Source of the DNA: Gyromitra esculenta | Lineage: Eukaryota > Ascomycota > Pezizomycetes > Pezizales > Discinaceae | Length of the DNA: 64,000 bases | Direction of reading: 5' to 3' | NCBI GenBank assembly: GCA_038503075.1 | Contig: JBCAML010000005.1 | Span: forward strand, 2,108,001-2,172,000 | Shown here: piece after piece, positions 20,660-31,700 of the stretch | Layout of the letters: each line of letters opens with the position of its first letter | How positions within the stretch are numbered: the first letter of the stretch is position 1 | The notes under the pieces: generated by a model | Databases searched by the model: none | What the model was told of the DNA's origin: nothing | Seen by the model: the letters and a program-made list of their open reading frames with translations, nothing else | Position numbers and translations under genes: made by a program

Positions 20660-21808
20660 ATGGCGACCATGACCGTGACTATAGACCCTCGCGGAGATGT
20701 CCTCCTTGTGCTTTCGTCTAGCACTCGCCTCCTGGTATCCTCCAAAATCCTATCCACCGCGTCTCCCGTCTTCGCCGCCATGTTCTCCCCCCACTTCCTT
20801 GAAGGTCGTTCCCTCTCCACCGCCTCTCCAGCCGAAGTCCCACTCCCCGACGACCCCCCATCCGCCGTCGAAACCATTTGCAACATCTTGCACTTCCACC
20901 ACGACCTCGTCCAATCCAACCAATCCTTCAACGCCCTTTTCGACATTGCCCTCGTGGCCGATAAATACGATCTAGCACGCGCACTCGGTCCCTGGCGCGA
21001 GCTCTGGCTCCGCAGATTCCCACTATGTTCCATTGGTCTCGACGGCCGCCCAGAGCGTGATGGGCGCGAAGGACAAGAGGTGTTTGTGCGGTACGTTTTT
21101 TCCGACCACGAAGGGTTCCAGGTCGTGACACGGAAAGCGATAATATGGGGCGACGGACTAGACGGATGGGGGTGCGAAGCACTCCCAGATAATATCACTG
21201 GTTAACTTCCCTCCCCCCTTCTCTGTTCAATGCTAGCTCATTTATTTATTCTCTGTATTGTAGAAAGTATTGCCGCCACGAGAATCAATGCAATCGACGC
21301 CCTAATCGATATCGCGGATCACTATAGACTACTCTATCAAGCGCCTGGAGTAAAGTGTAAAGTCCGCCCAGCGACTGCGTCGTATCTGCGCGGTAACTCA
21401 TCGACGCAGTCACTCACGTGCGATGCTGCAATACTAGGGTCGTTGGTTAGGCATTATAGTGATATTGGTATCTTCCCGACACCGCCGAAGCCGTATTGTG
21501 GGTTGAGTGTGGGTGGGCTGGCGAAGGGGTTGAAGGATTTGAGGTGCTATGTGGATTTTGATTCTGGGCATGGAGTTTGTTTGGTTGTTGGGCAGGTAGT
21601 GAAGAAGACGGAGGAGGTGCTGGTGACGGTGAAGGGGCTGGAGGTGGCAGATTATAAGAGGGGTGGTGGTGGAGGTGGGGCAAGCGGTGGAAGGGGGAAG
21701 GGCTGTGGGTTTGTGTGGGTGCAGAGGGGGATGACGGTCCCCTGTGACGACGTGAGGGCGCCAGTTCAGGGGCAGGGAGCGGGGAGCTTGTTTGGTGGGG
21801 GTTCATGA
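20660..21808 (+). CDS. BTB/POZ-like protein A
   Basis: Two exons, 20660-21200 and 21264-21808, across a 63-nt GTTAAC...TGTAG intron in phase 1; 361 aa. Residues about 5-120 look like a fungal BTB fold: VTIDPRGDVLLVL, LLVSSKILSTASPVFAAMF, then a leucine-rich helical region ending ALVADKYDLARALGPW. The second exon carries the C-terminal half shared with BTB protein B at 31701 (TRINAIDALIDIADHYRLLY, CDAAILGSLVRHYSDIGIFP, PPKPYCGLSVGGL). The C-terminus is a glycine-rich tail. BTB proteins commonly dimerise and some bind Cullin3 E3 ligases, but no such role is shown here. Lacks the CUE-like extension of its paralogue. Confidence 0.83.
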
Positions 21809-23502
21809 TTTTGAGCATGGGATATTGGATGTGAAGATCAGGGGACTGGGTGGTGTTGACTTTTGAGGTGTTCTAATGTGCAATGGTGCAGAGTATATCT
21901 GGACGAGGTGTACGAATTTGTTTGTTTTTATGTTTATTTGTTTGTTTTTATGAGAAGGGCTGGTTAGTTAAACATGGGAGGGCGGTCGTTTGTTGAATTG
22001 ATTATAGTAGCTGCGTACACCTTGCTCCAATTCACATAAACTACGTAAATCGCTGTAGCCCTAGCAAACAGGCATGTTGGACTGTGAACTATATATCAAC
22101 CTCCATGTCGTTGATTTCTACATCCCACTTCCAGCAACCACACGCAGTCCAGACTCGCCCATAAATCCACGTGTCCTTTCCATGATCACCGAAACGCCAC
22201 ATATGTACACATAATCCAGCACGGCGATACCAAAACTCTACTACTTTTATCACCGACGAGCGAACTTTGCTTGATTCATGAAATGTCACTCGATGGAGTC
22301 ATACGACACTGCCAATCCAAGGATGCAGGATGCGTGGTTCAAATGTATGGCTTTCTTGAAGTGATTGGATTCATATCTTTTTTGGATTGGAATACGCATT
22401 GTGGATTTATGGGGGGTCTACCAATACCGAATGATAGATCGTGGAACCTGGACACATGTACTCCTACGTTATAAAGTCACCTGTCTAGATAACAATACTT
22501 CTGGAAGCCAATGTGGAATTCTTCTTGTGAATCCTGAAGTAATAATAGAAGGGTTTAGGTGTATGTACGTGTAATAACGATAGGAGAAGGATTAAAGCTT
22601 TGAGAGGCGCTGGTCGTACCAATCCTGTGGATCGAGCAAACAACATCTCTCAGCAGACGTGCTCCTTCGCATTAAGAGTTATGATAACTACATTTTAGCA
22701 AACAGACTGCAGATAGAGAATCAAGCCGAGCCAAACAAGCAAATCAACTAATCACGATGGTTTGTTGAAAAAAGATACAGAGCCGAAAAGTGTCCTAGCA
22801 AGAGTATGTGCCGTGGGAAGTGACGTCACCCCACATAGCCTCTAGAAATGGCTAAAAACTTCATACCTTCCTATAATCTTTAATCTAACCCGATTTTCTG
22901 AGTGGATCCCCACCAACGATTTATATTTTACTTTTCTTATGCCGATAACGAAGAAGATCCCATCCTGACGGACCGGCCGGCAAGTACCGAATACATGCAG
23001 CTTCCGCGCAAGCGCCGTGGTTGCGCCGTGAACCGATCTACCTTGCGCCTGGGCAAATGCCTGCTCGAATCCGAAGTTCCTACTGGTCAGGGGAGTGATT
23101 CTATAATTTCAATTGTCCACGAGAGCCGTTGAAGGGGGGATGGAGGTAGAAGCGGAAAAGGAGAGATGGAGAGATTCGGCTAGATAGCCAAAAGCCCTAG
23201 CTAGTCACCTGCTATATTTGGGAAACCTTGTTTAACGCCAAAGGCAAAAGGGCCCGGCTGTCTGCCCACCTCATCCCGTACAGGAAACAATCTACTCCTT
23301 TTCGCCTTCGACCCTCGACTCTACTTCTGCTGACGGTAGAACTCAGAACCCAGCGCCCAGAACCTGAACTCAGAACTCCACTATCGCCTGATTGATTGAT
23401 TACTCGGCCTAGTCCCCATAGGTCCTGCCTGCCTCTTCTCTCCCCATTCTCCGCCGTTCCCGCGGCTAGCGCTTATCCTATCCCTCCCCCCGGTCAGTCT
23501 AG
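21809..23502. other. Intergenic region, nothing firm
   Basis: No supported gene. Reverse-strand codons at 22089-22289 (MWRFGDHGKDTWIYG...) and forward codons at about 22365-22480 (GVYQYRMIDRGTWTHV) look more protein-like than average and might be gene debris, but no family is recognised. The final 300 bases are the leader of the 939-aa gene. Confidence 0.4.
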
Positions 23503-26322
23503 ATGTCGTATTCTGCTGTCCCCGCCGGCTATAGGAGCGACGACGACGACACGCTTGAATCGCCGTCCTTTCTGCCTCCAAAGCTCCAGCTTCCGAGTTT
23601 CGATTTCGCTGCATCCTCCTTTTCGCTGGATTCAGGGGTGAAGAAGGGTCGCGACAGATCGGAGTCGAAGGCAAGTAGGGTCAAATCGAGCATCCACTCA
23701 GGAACCTCCTACGATATGGTTGATTCGGATTCAGACTCGAATTATGATGATGAGGAAATCGGTGGAGAAAGAAGAGGAGAAGCAGCAGGAGCAGGAGCAG
23801 GAGCAGGGAGAAACAACGATGATGAGAGACACAGAGATCAGGAACATGAAGACGAGATCGCCAGTTCAGGCGTCCTCGTGTCCAAATTCCTATCCCGCAA
23901 CGATGCACCGTCGATGCAAGGAGGGGATTTCAACAGCAACGGGAATCAGCAGCAACACGCACAATACCAGCAGCAGCACCACCAGGAACACGGCCATTCC
24001 ACTGCGCGGGGCGACCATATGCACTCGCAGATAACGGATCGACTCGGGTTACAATTGGACGGCCGTGCAGACAGCAACGGGCGGGAACAAAGGGGTGCTG
24101 GTGTCTCAGCCCACCACGCCTCAGTTGCCGAATCACCGCAGCATGAATACCAAGCCGACTCTGACCATCCACGTAGCCCGAGAAGGGGTAGGAGAGGTTC
24201 TCAACATGTACTTCCCAAGCTTCCCCCACACGCCGAGCTTCTAGATCCCAACGATCCTGTCTACCAGATAGCCTCATCTCCGGATGATTCTCACCCTGTT
24301 TTCCGGCACTCGCAGTCTGTTCCTGAGCTCCCCCCTGTCGACGTAGAAAGCTTGCATATCCAAGACGATCACGACTATAGGCCCGCAACATCTGCATCTG
24401 GAGTGGGGGATCTGTTCAAGGATTTTGACGGCGTTCACTTTGATACCGAAAACCCTGAAGCACCGGGGTTCCCACTTCGAAGCCAGCATCCTCTCCCTCC
24501 TCCACCCTCCACCCACCACGGCCACCAGTACCGCCAAAGTCAATCCTACACCCGGCCACAATCACATCATTCAGGCTCGCAGGCTTCGTCAGGCCTAGTC
24601 TTCTACCCTGCTCCTGTACCTGCAATGCTCAACCTCCCCCCCACACTCTCCAAAGCTCGTCCTAACAATCGTAAATCTCGGATGCTTGCCGCAGACTCCA
24701 TGGAAGCACCTGCGGCCAGCAACCGCCGAAGCGTTGCTTACCCAGGCCCTACGCCACCAGCTCCCCATCCCGAGAAAGATCTCCACAGACGTTCAATTGC
24801 AACCCTGAACGGTGATCAACAACCGAACAACCGTCGTTCTCTTGCAAACCTCCCTCCCGCCCTTCGTGCCTCCCAATTTTTTGACTCCCAGCTCCCCCCA
24901 ATCGTTCCGGATTTAAAAGAGGAGTCTGCAGTCGCAACCCTCGATAACATCCTCGATGCTTCTACAAGAGCCTCCGCAGTTGCATTCACAGACCATCCAA
25001 GCTCCGTATCCTACGGTCATGCACGTAATCGTTCCACCGCGACTCAGCTCGGTAATTACCGTAACAGCGTCGCATTCAATGTCAAACTACACCCTGGCGA
25101 GTCTCCTCGTTCCTCGGTTGACGGCGATGAAATCCCAGATCACCACCACTACAATCATGGTGTTGACGATGGAGACGATGCAGCCTCTCACCTAAACCCT
25201 GAAACAGGTGAATACTATGACCCCGCTCGTTTCTCGGGAGTTTCTGAGGAATTCGGTCAATCTGGAGACCCCTCGCAACAGGCAGCCCCGACTACACTTC
25301 TCGCGGAGCTGGAGTCACGGAAAGCCCAGTTGCGGCTTAGGAGTCGTACTGCTGCCTCTGCATTCCCACGTGGGATAAGGAGTACACTTCTCCAACTCGA
25401 CGCTGTAGCACAGGTTCAGCAGCAACACCGTCGCGTTAAAAAGACGCATCTTGCTTGGGAGGAACCAGATGGTGGTCCCGACGAAGAAGAAAAGGACGAA
25501 GATGTCCCACTTGGCCTTCTCTTCTCCGTTTCTCCCGGCGTCCAGAAACGACGTGACGAGGAAGTCCCGTTGGGTCTGTTGATGAAGAAGGAGATGGAGG
25601 ATGCAGAGCCACTGAGCAAGAGGCGTGAGCGACTACGACAACAGGGTGGAGGAGGGGCTGTGCAGATGCCACAAGCAGTAAGGATGCTCGATGTGCCTGG
25701 TCTTGGTGAGACAGGAGAGGAAGAGGAGGTGGAAGGTGAGACGCTGAAGGAGCGGATGAAGCGACTGAAGGAGGGGCGACAATTTGGAAGTGGCACGCTA
25801 GATATAGATCTCATGAGTGATAAGGAGAAAGACGAACAGCGTCAACAGCAGGAAGAAGCAAAACCAGAGGTTGAAGAAACACTAGCTCAACGACGAAGAA
25901 GACTGCAACGGGAGAGGGAGCAAGAAGTGAACTCGGCTGCGTTGAAGCGCGAATCGGTGGCTCTTCAGCAGGAGGTTAAGAATCGACGAAATATGGCGGA
26001 TATTCTACATGTACGACCCATGGGGATGGCACCGAGGCCTAATAGTTTCTACTCTGTCCAGGGTGGTGTTGGTGGACCAAATGGGAGCTTTGGCCATCCC
26101 CAGCAAATGTATGGCCAGGGATACAACCAGGGTATGGTCGGGATGAATGCGGGAGCGATGGGAGGATATAACAGGGCCGGGCCGGGACTGATTGGTCGAG
26201 GCGCAGGGTCGATGGGTGCTATGGGTATGGGAGGCGGAATGATGGGGATGGGCCCAGGTGGTGAGGTAACGGATCCTAAGCAGATGGAAATGGTCGAGAG
26301 GTGGAGGGCGAGTGTTATGTAG
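23503..26322 (+). CDS. Conserved fungal low-complexity protein with EDVPLG/NEPLS-type blocks
   Basis: Single 939-aa frame. The N-terminal half is disordered (Asp/Ser, Glu/Gly and His/Gln runs). The C-terminal half has blocks that I recognise in orthologues across ascomycetes. These are TLLAELESRKAQLRLRSRTA (near residue 597), RSTLLQLDAVAQVQ, LAWEEPD, EEVPLGLLMKKEMEDAEPLS with a preceding copy EDVPLGLLFS, repeated RRRERL/RRRRLQ segments, and a terminal DPKQMEMVERWRASV. A Met/Gly-rich stretch precedes the end. No enzymatic domain, signal or membrane segment. Function not known to me; probably a cytoplasmic or nuclear scaffold. Strong length and block conservation make this a real gene. Confidence 0.85.
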   Translation: MSYSAVPAGYRSDDDDTLESPSFLPPKLQLPSFDFAASSFSLDSGVKKGRDRSESKASRVKSSIHSGTSYDMVDSDSDSNYDDEEIGGERRGEAAGAGAGAGRNNDDERHRDQEHEDEIASSGVLVSKFLSRNDAPSMQGGDFNSNGNQQQHAQYQQQHHQEHGHSTARGDHMHSQITDRLGLQLDGRADSNGREQRGAGVSAHHASVAESPQHEYQADSDHPRSPRRGRRGSQHVLPKLPPHAELLDPNDPVYQIASSPDDSHPVFRHSQSVPELPPVDVESLHIQDDHDYRPATSASGVGDLFKDFDGVHFDTENPEAPGFPLRSQHPLPPPPSTHHGHQYRQSQSYTRPQSHHSGSQASSGLVFYPAPVPAMLNLPPTLSKARPNNRKSRMLAADSMEAPAASNRRSVAYPGPTPPAPHPEKDLHRRSIATLNGDQQPNNRRSLANLPPALRASQFFDSQLPPIVPDLKEESAVATLDNILDASTRASAVAFTDHPSSVSYGHARNRSTATQLGNYRNSVAFNVKLHPGESPRSSVDGDEIPDHHHYNHGVDDGDDAASHLNPETGEYYDPARFSGVSEEFGQSGDPSQQAAPTTLLAELESRKAQLRLRSRTAASAFPRGIRSTLLQLDAVAQVQQQHRRVKKTHLAWEEPDGGPDEEEKDEDVPLGLLFSVSPGVQKRRDEEVPLGLLMKKEMEDAEPLSKRRERLRQQGGGGAVQMPQAVRMLDVPGLGETGEEEEVEGETLKERMKRLKEGRQFGSGTLDIDLMSDKEKDEQRQQQEEAKPEVEETLAQRRRRLQREREQEVNSAALKRESVALQQEVKNRRNMADILHVRPMGMAPRPNSFYSVQGGVGGPNGSFGHPQQMYGQGYNQGMVGMNAGAMGGYNRAGPGLIGRGAGSMGAMGMGGGMMGMGPGGEVTDPKQMEMVERWRASVM

Positions 26323-26885
26323 GATTGTTGCGTGAGATTATGCTAGGATGAAGGATTATCGCTGTTGGCATTTCGAATTTTCTTGTGTTCACACAGTTCA
26401 TTCTCTTAATTTCCTTGGGTGTATATCAGGAGCCCTCTTATATGTCTGGTCTGTCTGTCTGTCTGTCTGTCGCTTTTTTCCAGTGGTTGTAAAAGTATTT
26501 ATCATAGCGAAGGGTTTTTTTGTTTGGGAATTTGGAATGTTGGATTTGAAAGGTGGGTCTTGTTTTATAAATAGCATAGCAGGGTCGAGTTGAGTTCTTT
26601 TTGTTTGCTTTGTAGTTTATGCTACTCTTTTGTTTTTGCGTGGATGTTTTTTTGTAGGGGTTGATATATTTACTTGTAAAGTAATTACATTCGCTTGGAT
26701 ATGTAGCGATATTTTAGACTTCGGGACCACGCTTTCTGTAACGTGACAACTTCTACGCTAGACGAGTGATATGCCATGAGCCATAGGGTCCACGAGACTA
26801 TCCCTACACCCCATTATCAACCTCCCCCCTTCCACACACACCTTCCGCACCATCGCATCGTACCACAACCCAGCCCGATCAAAAA
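26323..26885. other. 3' flank and spacer
   Basis: T-rich 3' flank of the preceding gene with a (GTCT)n run at about 26450-26470. Then the leader of the small Cys-rich gene. The other frame at 26776-27048 overlaps that gene and is less convincing. Confidence 0.5.
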
Positions 26886-27257
26886 ATGTGTGAATATCGC
26901 TGGATCAAATTCAGCTGCCACACCACGCACCCATCTCGTCTCGGCGAGATCTGGTCCAGCGCCTGCGACGCACCCGTCGCTGGACCCAAACCACCAGGTC
27001 GAGTGGCAGCACTCTGCAGAGACAAGATGTTCCGTCATCCGATACTAACACTCGAGACCCAAAAGTGCTATGCGTGCTTCATCGAAGAGTTACCGCATAT
27101 GAAGGAGTGGCAGTGGAGGGTTAATATCATTGTTGCGCTGGATATCGCGGATGGACATGTTGGTGGGAATGCCTGGATTCGATGGATGCCGTGCAATGAG
27201 GAGTATTGGGAGGGATTTTTGTATAATGATGAGAGAGGGATGGCTAGTGCTGCGTAG
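26886..27257 (+). CDS. Small Cys/His protein, putative zinc-binding
   Basis: 123 aa. Spacing of potential ligands: C2, C11-H12, C27, C43 and a C61-x2-C64 pair. Many ascomycetes have small proteins that begin MCE/MCEY and show this pattern of dispersed Cys/His ending in CxxC; I recognise the style but no named family. The C-terminal half is Trp-rich. ATG preceded by AAAAA. No signal peptide. Role unknown, probably a small intracellular metal-binding protein. Confidence 0.55.
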   Translation: MCEYRWIKFSCHTTHPSRLGEIWSSACDAPVAGPKPPGRVAALCRDKMFRHPILTLETQKCYACFIEELPHMKEWQWRVNIIVALDIADGHVGGNAWIRWMPCNEEYWEGFLYNDERGMASAA

Positions 27258-29700
27258 ATCCTTTGGGGGTGGGCGGGAGTGGATGAAGGTGGTGCTGGGG
27301 GTGCCGGTTATGGGTCTGCTATGGTTTCATCTGGAGGTCTCGTTGGAGGGTGGGTGGGAGTTGAGAGGTGGATACTTGCACTTTTGCACTTTATTCTCTG
27401 TGGGGAAGAGGGATACTTGGGGTTGGGATGCAAGGGTGGTTGCTGTTTGTAGGGACTAAGTTTGTCTATTACAAACATGAAATCTCTCTCATAGAAATGG
27501 TTTGGCTTCGCCGGGCTGCGTATGTGGGCGATTATACTTTAATTTGTGAATTGAATACAGTCGGATTGCTTTCTAGGAGCGATTTTTCGGCGCGTCGCTG
27601 ATTTTAAGATGCGAGGGGAAGTATTTCGGGTCGGGGCGGCTGTTAGGGATAACTTTTATACTCCGTCCCTGTGGAGAGTATTTCTATAAGATGGTTATAC
27701 CATCACTTTTCGAGAATAGAGTGAACATCTATTATTCCTTCAGGAGAAGGCAATCCTAGGAGCTAGCTAACTATAGATAAATCTTGGAGCTGCAAGGTGT
27801 TAGGCGTGGGGTTCGTCGTTTTGCTGTGGGTGGTACTATGATATCCGCGGTCTGCGCGGTTTAAGGAACGATATAGTGTGAGCCCACCTCAACCATATAG
27901 CGCCGGTCACAAGCCAGCCCAAGATGTTTCATAGTAGTGATTAATTTCTATAACGCTAACTTCTATTTGATTGGTTAGCTAATACCTGAATTGCTCTCAG
28001 AAAGGGAATATAACGATAGTATAACATGCGTATATTTGGTCACAATCGGGGTATCTTATAGAACTCTTTAGATTGCAATACAAATAGAGTCTGTTACGGT
28101 AGCCTGGATACTTAAGATGGGGTGGATTTTTGAGAAATTGTATATAAAAATCTGTCGCCCAGACCTGATTGGATGTGGAGCTGGAGCTAAAAGACTCCAT
28201 CTTGTCCATATCTCAATTCGTGGGTGCCATGCAATTAGTTCTATCTACAGGGGCCGCTATTCTTTATAAAAGATGTAGAGTTCTAATACTGTCATATCAT
28301 CATATTACGCCATATATATCATCTTTAAGTTCTAGAGAAATGAAAATTATGTCATTAAGTGTATGGTGATGTTGTAATGTGTGTGTATGAATAAATGTGT
28401 TGCTGTAGCTGCAATTTTGGTGGGGTTCGAACGCGGGGCGCTGTGTCGGGGCGTTGTTTGAGAATAGGCACTACTAGTGGAGTATCTACGGCCTGAAGAA
28501 CTGAGCTATACTGGGTGAATTATGATTATGATCAGTGGCATTTCTCAAATCTACAGTGCATATGCACGAGCAGAAGCTTATTATTTATGCTTTACGGGGA
28601 TACGTTGTCCTTTCAGCTCTAGCTTGTTAGCGAGTATTCACCACTCCTAGAAAGATGCCTATCACACAACTAGTGTACTACGCCTATATTAGTATATTTA
28701 CCTCTATATGGATTATAAGAAGTAGGGTAGATTTTTAAATCTTGTTCGGTGTAGTGTAGTACTCGATAGTGTATGACAGAGGATCCAGCACGCGCGGCAG
28801 ACTTTGTCAAACGATGCTGTTTAAAAGAAAAAGCAACTTACTGCAGGGGATAATTCAGTCGTACAAGCCGCTGGAACACGCTAGCGCAATGTCACAGCAT
28901 CAGGTGGCATGTGGATCTGGGTACAGGAGGCTGGTATAGCCGATATCGAAGATCTCTGGTGGGCTGCATGGTGGGCTGTGATGCATGCATGGCGGGAGAG
29001 CTGCATACCTGCCACTGATGCGCCTGGTGCTGCTTGGAGATCCTTACTAGGTATGTATGCCCTAATGTTTTTCTCGTGAGAACTGTTTTTTTTGGCTCTC
29101 GGCTGATATATGGAGTCTCAAAAAATTAGAGCGCCTTAGGCTGAACCTCGACATGATACTTGGCTTGAGCGAATAGACGAAACAAAGCTATGTGTACGTA
29201 TATCTACTACTATGAAACTGACTGTTCTCTGTTCAGTGAAACCTCGCAGTTAGATATAATTATTCTTCATGCATGTGTGGCCTTAATCTTCAAGCCCATT
29301 CCTGGAATAGCAGCAATTCGCAATTAAGGTTATTCGTACTCTTTCATTAGCTAGTTGATCTTAGCATTCTATCCTTCGTTTTTCTTCCTATGTTTTGATC
29401 AGAGTCAGCAGTCCTCCCGGCCCTTATCTCCAAGCAAGAAAATTCACACTTTTTCATATCACAAACGAGTTCGATACCTCTCCTAGACCCGGAACTATAT
29501 CGATTCTGGGGTTGTCTGTAGGGCTTCTCTTTAGCTCTGAGAGAGTTACGTATATAGCTAACTATGCGAGGAGAGAATTTAAAAATAAGAGCATGTCTAA
29601 AGAAAATGAACTTTTTCCCGCCAGGCTGTTGATTTAGGGGTTGTTTTGATTCTACTCGTAGATACTACACTCCCCGATGGTCTCTAGGATGATCCGGAAC
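27258..29700. other. Gene-free stretch
   Basis: No gene supported over 2.4 kb. The reverse strand at about 28390-28530 has a tRNA-like A box (TAGCTCAGTTCT) and B box (GTTCGAACCCC) but no foldable tRNA, see rejected items. One octamer CGAGTGAT lies at 26763-26770, just upstream. Confidence 0.45.
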
Positions 29701-29701
29701 T

Positions 29702-30334
29702 AGTGTGGTCCACGAGGCGCCTCGAGGCGAGCGGATGGGTATGCCTCGCGGCCGCTCGTACATTTGAGGGCCTGCCTCGAGAAGCTTGAGCACATGGGGG
29801 GCTGCCTTGAGTCGGCTCGAGGTGGCTCGATAAACTTGAGATATATACTGAAAAAAGTTTATATAAAAAATAAGGAAAAGAACCACTGGCTAGGATATTG
29901 TAAAGTCATACTGCTTCGCTAGAAACATCCCCCAAACCACTAACTTTTAGAACCCGAGGTTCAAATTCTTCAAATTCTTCGCTTCTCTCAGCTCCAACCT
30001 CTCGTTCTTCTACCTCCGGCCAACCCAGTTAACCTTTTATTAGTAGCAGTGTACTACTAGAAGAATCCAATAGCCGATTCCTCTTTTTTGTTATAATATC
30101 ACCAGCTCAAGAAAATAGCTGCTCTGAAGGAACACTAATAGCCGGGACCGACATAATCTCGGGCCATTCTAGCTAACCCAGGAAATCTATAGGTATTTGC
30201 TTTCCACCAATCATGCCCAGTAACGGTCCTAGAACATACAGGCCCGTCCAAACAACAATCAACTTGTGATTTAACTTGAATGCTCGAGCGGCTCGAGGCG
30301 AGGCTTCGAGCGACCGTGCTTCGTGGACCACACT
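29702..30334. mobile_element. hAT-like non-autonomous element, 633 bp
   Basis: Terminal inverted repeats AGTGTGGTCCACGARGC bound the element. The ends carry many subterminal copies of CTCGAG/GCTCGAGG-type motifs in both orientations (29714-29835 and 30280-30315), a layout typical of hAT transposase-binding sites. No transposase frame inside. A clear 8-bp target duplication is not visible, so the superfamily is an inference. Confidence 0.65.
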
Positions 30335-31700
30335 GATTGGTCCGGGCGTTTTGATCACGCACGAGCTTTGTTTGTAAAGTGATTTATTATGATATTGTAT
30401 GTGACTACATGTATACGAATAGTAAGTAGGAAAATACAGGTAGTCTAGCGTACTCGTGGTATCGAAAGTTAGTGCACAAATTCTTAGAGCGACCCAAGTT
30501 ATAGATATATATTTCATTAGTTACTTGCTGCCGGTGGAATTTTTGGATTGCTGATCATTGGCATTTAAACAAGCCTAGCCCTGTGTTGCATCACTGAAAA
30601 TCACTCGTTAATGATGAAGTTTGGCGGTTAGAAATATTCTATCCGGATGGACCACCTCTCGACATATCTTTAAGTCGTAGTAACAAAATGGTGGGCGCAC
30701 TTCGGGAGATGGATATAATTTGGTTAGATCTAGATTAGTTCTGTACACGACAGGAGATAATTATCTGCTTCGTAGTTTGCTGGGTGAGAGAATGTGTTAA
30801 AGAATGCTAGGGGAACCTGCACCGTGTGAGTCCCGCCGAAGGGTTAAATCAACATCAGTTATAGGCCCTGGATTGACCTAGCTCCAGGGGAATATACATG
30901 AGCCGATATCTAGTACAGTACTTTCCTAAGCCACTAAGCTCTAGAATTCTTTTCCAAAAAAGTATTTTGGTAAGTCAGGAAATTTGAGCGAGAACTAACT
31001 CAAGGGTTGGACTAGGTCTATCTAAGATCCTTAGGGATAATAAGTTTGAGTGGGTTTGGGGTGGCTAACTTGAGATTCGCTGGTAGGTTATGGAAGGGGA
31101 GAGAGAAGATCTAGAGGGAGTAAAATCCTCTATAGTCCAAGATATATAACTACGAATGTAGATTTCGAAGGTCATAGAAGGCAAAAAAGTTTAGCTCTTC
31201 GCAATTACATGCATACGTATTTAGGTTATCTGGTGCCTAGCCTATTTTCCATAGTAACATGTACATATGTATATTACATATATCCCTATGGCACAAGAGA
31301 GATATAGAACTTGGCGCTAGGCATAGAATTCAAGTATAAAGTACAGGTAAATATATGCCTCTATCTGTTCGTTTCAAGGTTCCTACTAATCCCTGGAAAG
31401 GCATTAAATAGTAGAGACTTTGAGGTGTCTGAAATTTGGGTATGGGGTACCTTTATTTATTTCGATAGACCTTCTATAGAGGCAATCTCCCCTGCATGTA
31501 CTTGAAGAATTTTTGTGGGGTTAGTTGTTAAGCGGCTAAGTGTTTTGCGGGAGGTCACGTTTCATTCTAATCCACCCCACTACTTTCCACAATTCTTTGG
31601 TCTCCCTCCACCTCAACACCCAAATCCCCACACCGGAATTATTAGGCTTATTCCCTCTCCCTCCATCTCCTCATTGGATTTCCCTCACAAAGCCGTCATC
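30335..31700. other. Intergenic region before BTB gene B
   Basis: No gene supported. The upstream in-frame extension of the BTB gene from 31515 is disregarded because the BTB fold starts at the ATG at 31701. One octamer ATCACTCG lies at 30600-30607. Confidence 0.45.

Noticed and set aside
28390..28530. Reverse-strand tRNA-like A box and B box
   Set aside because: The boxes are too far apart and no acceptor or D stem pairs; at most a tRNA-derived relic.
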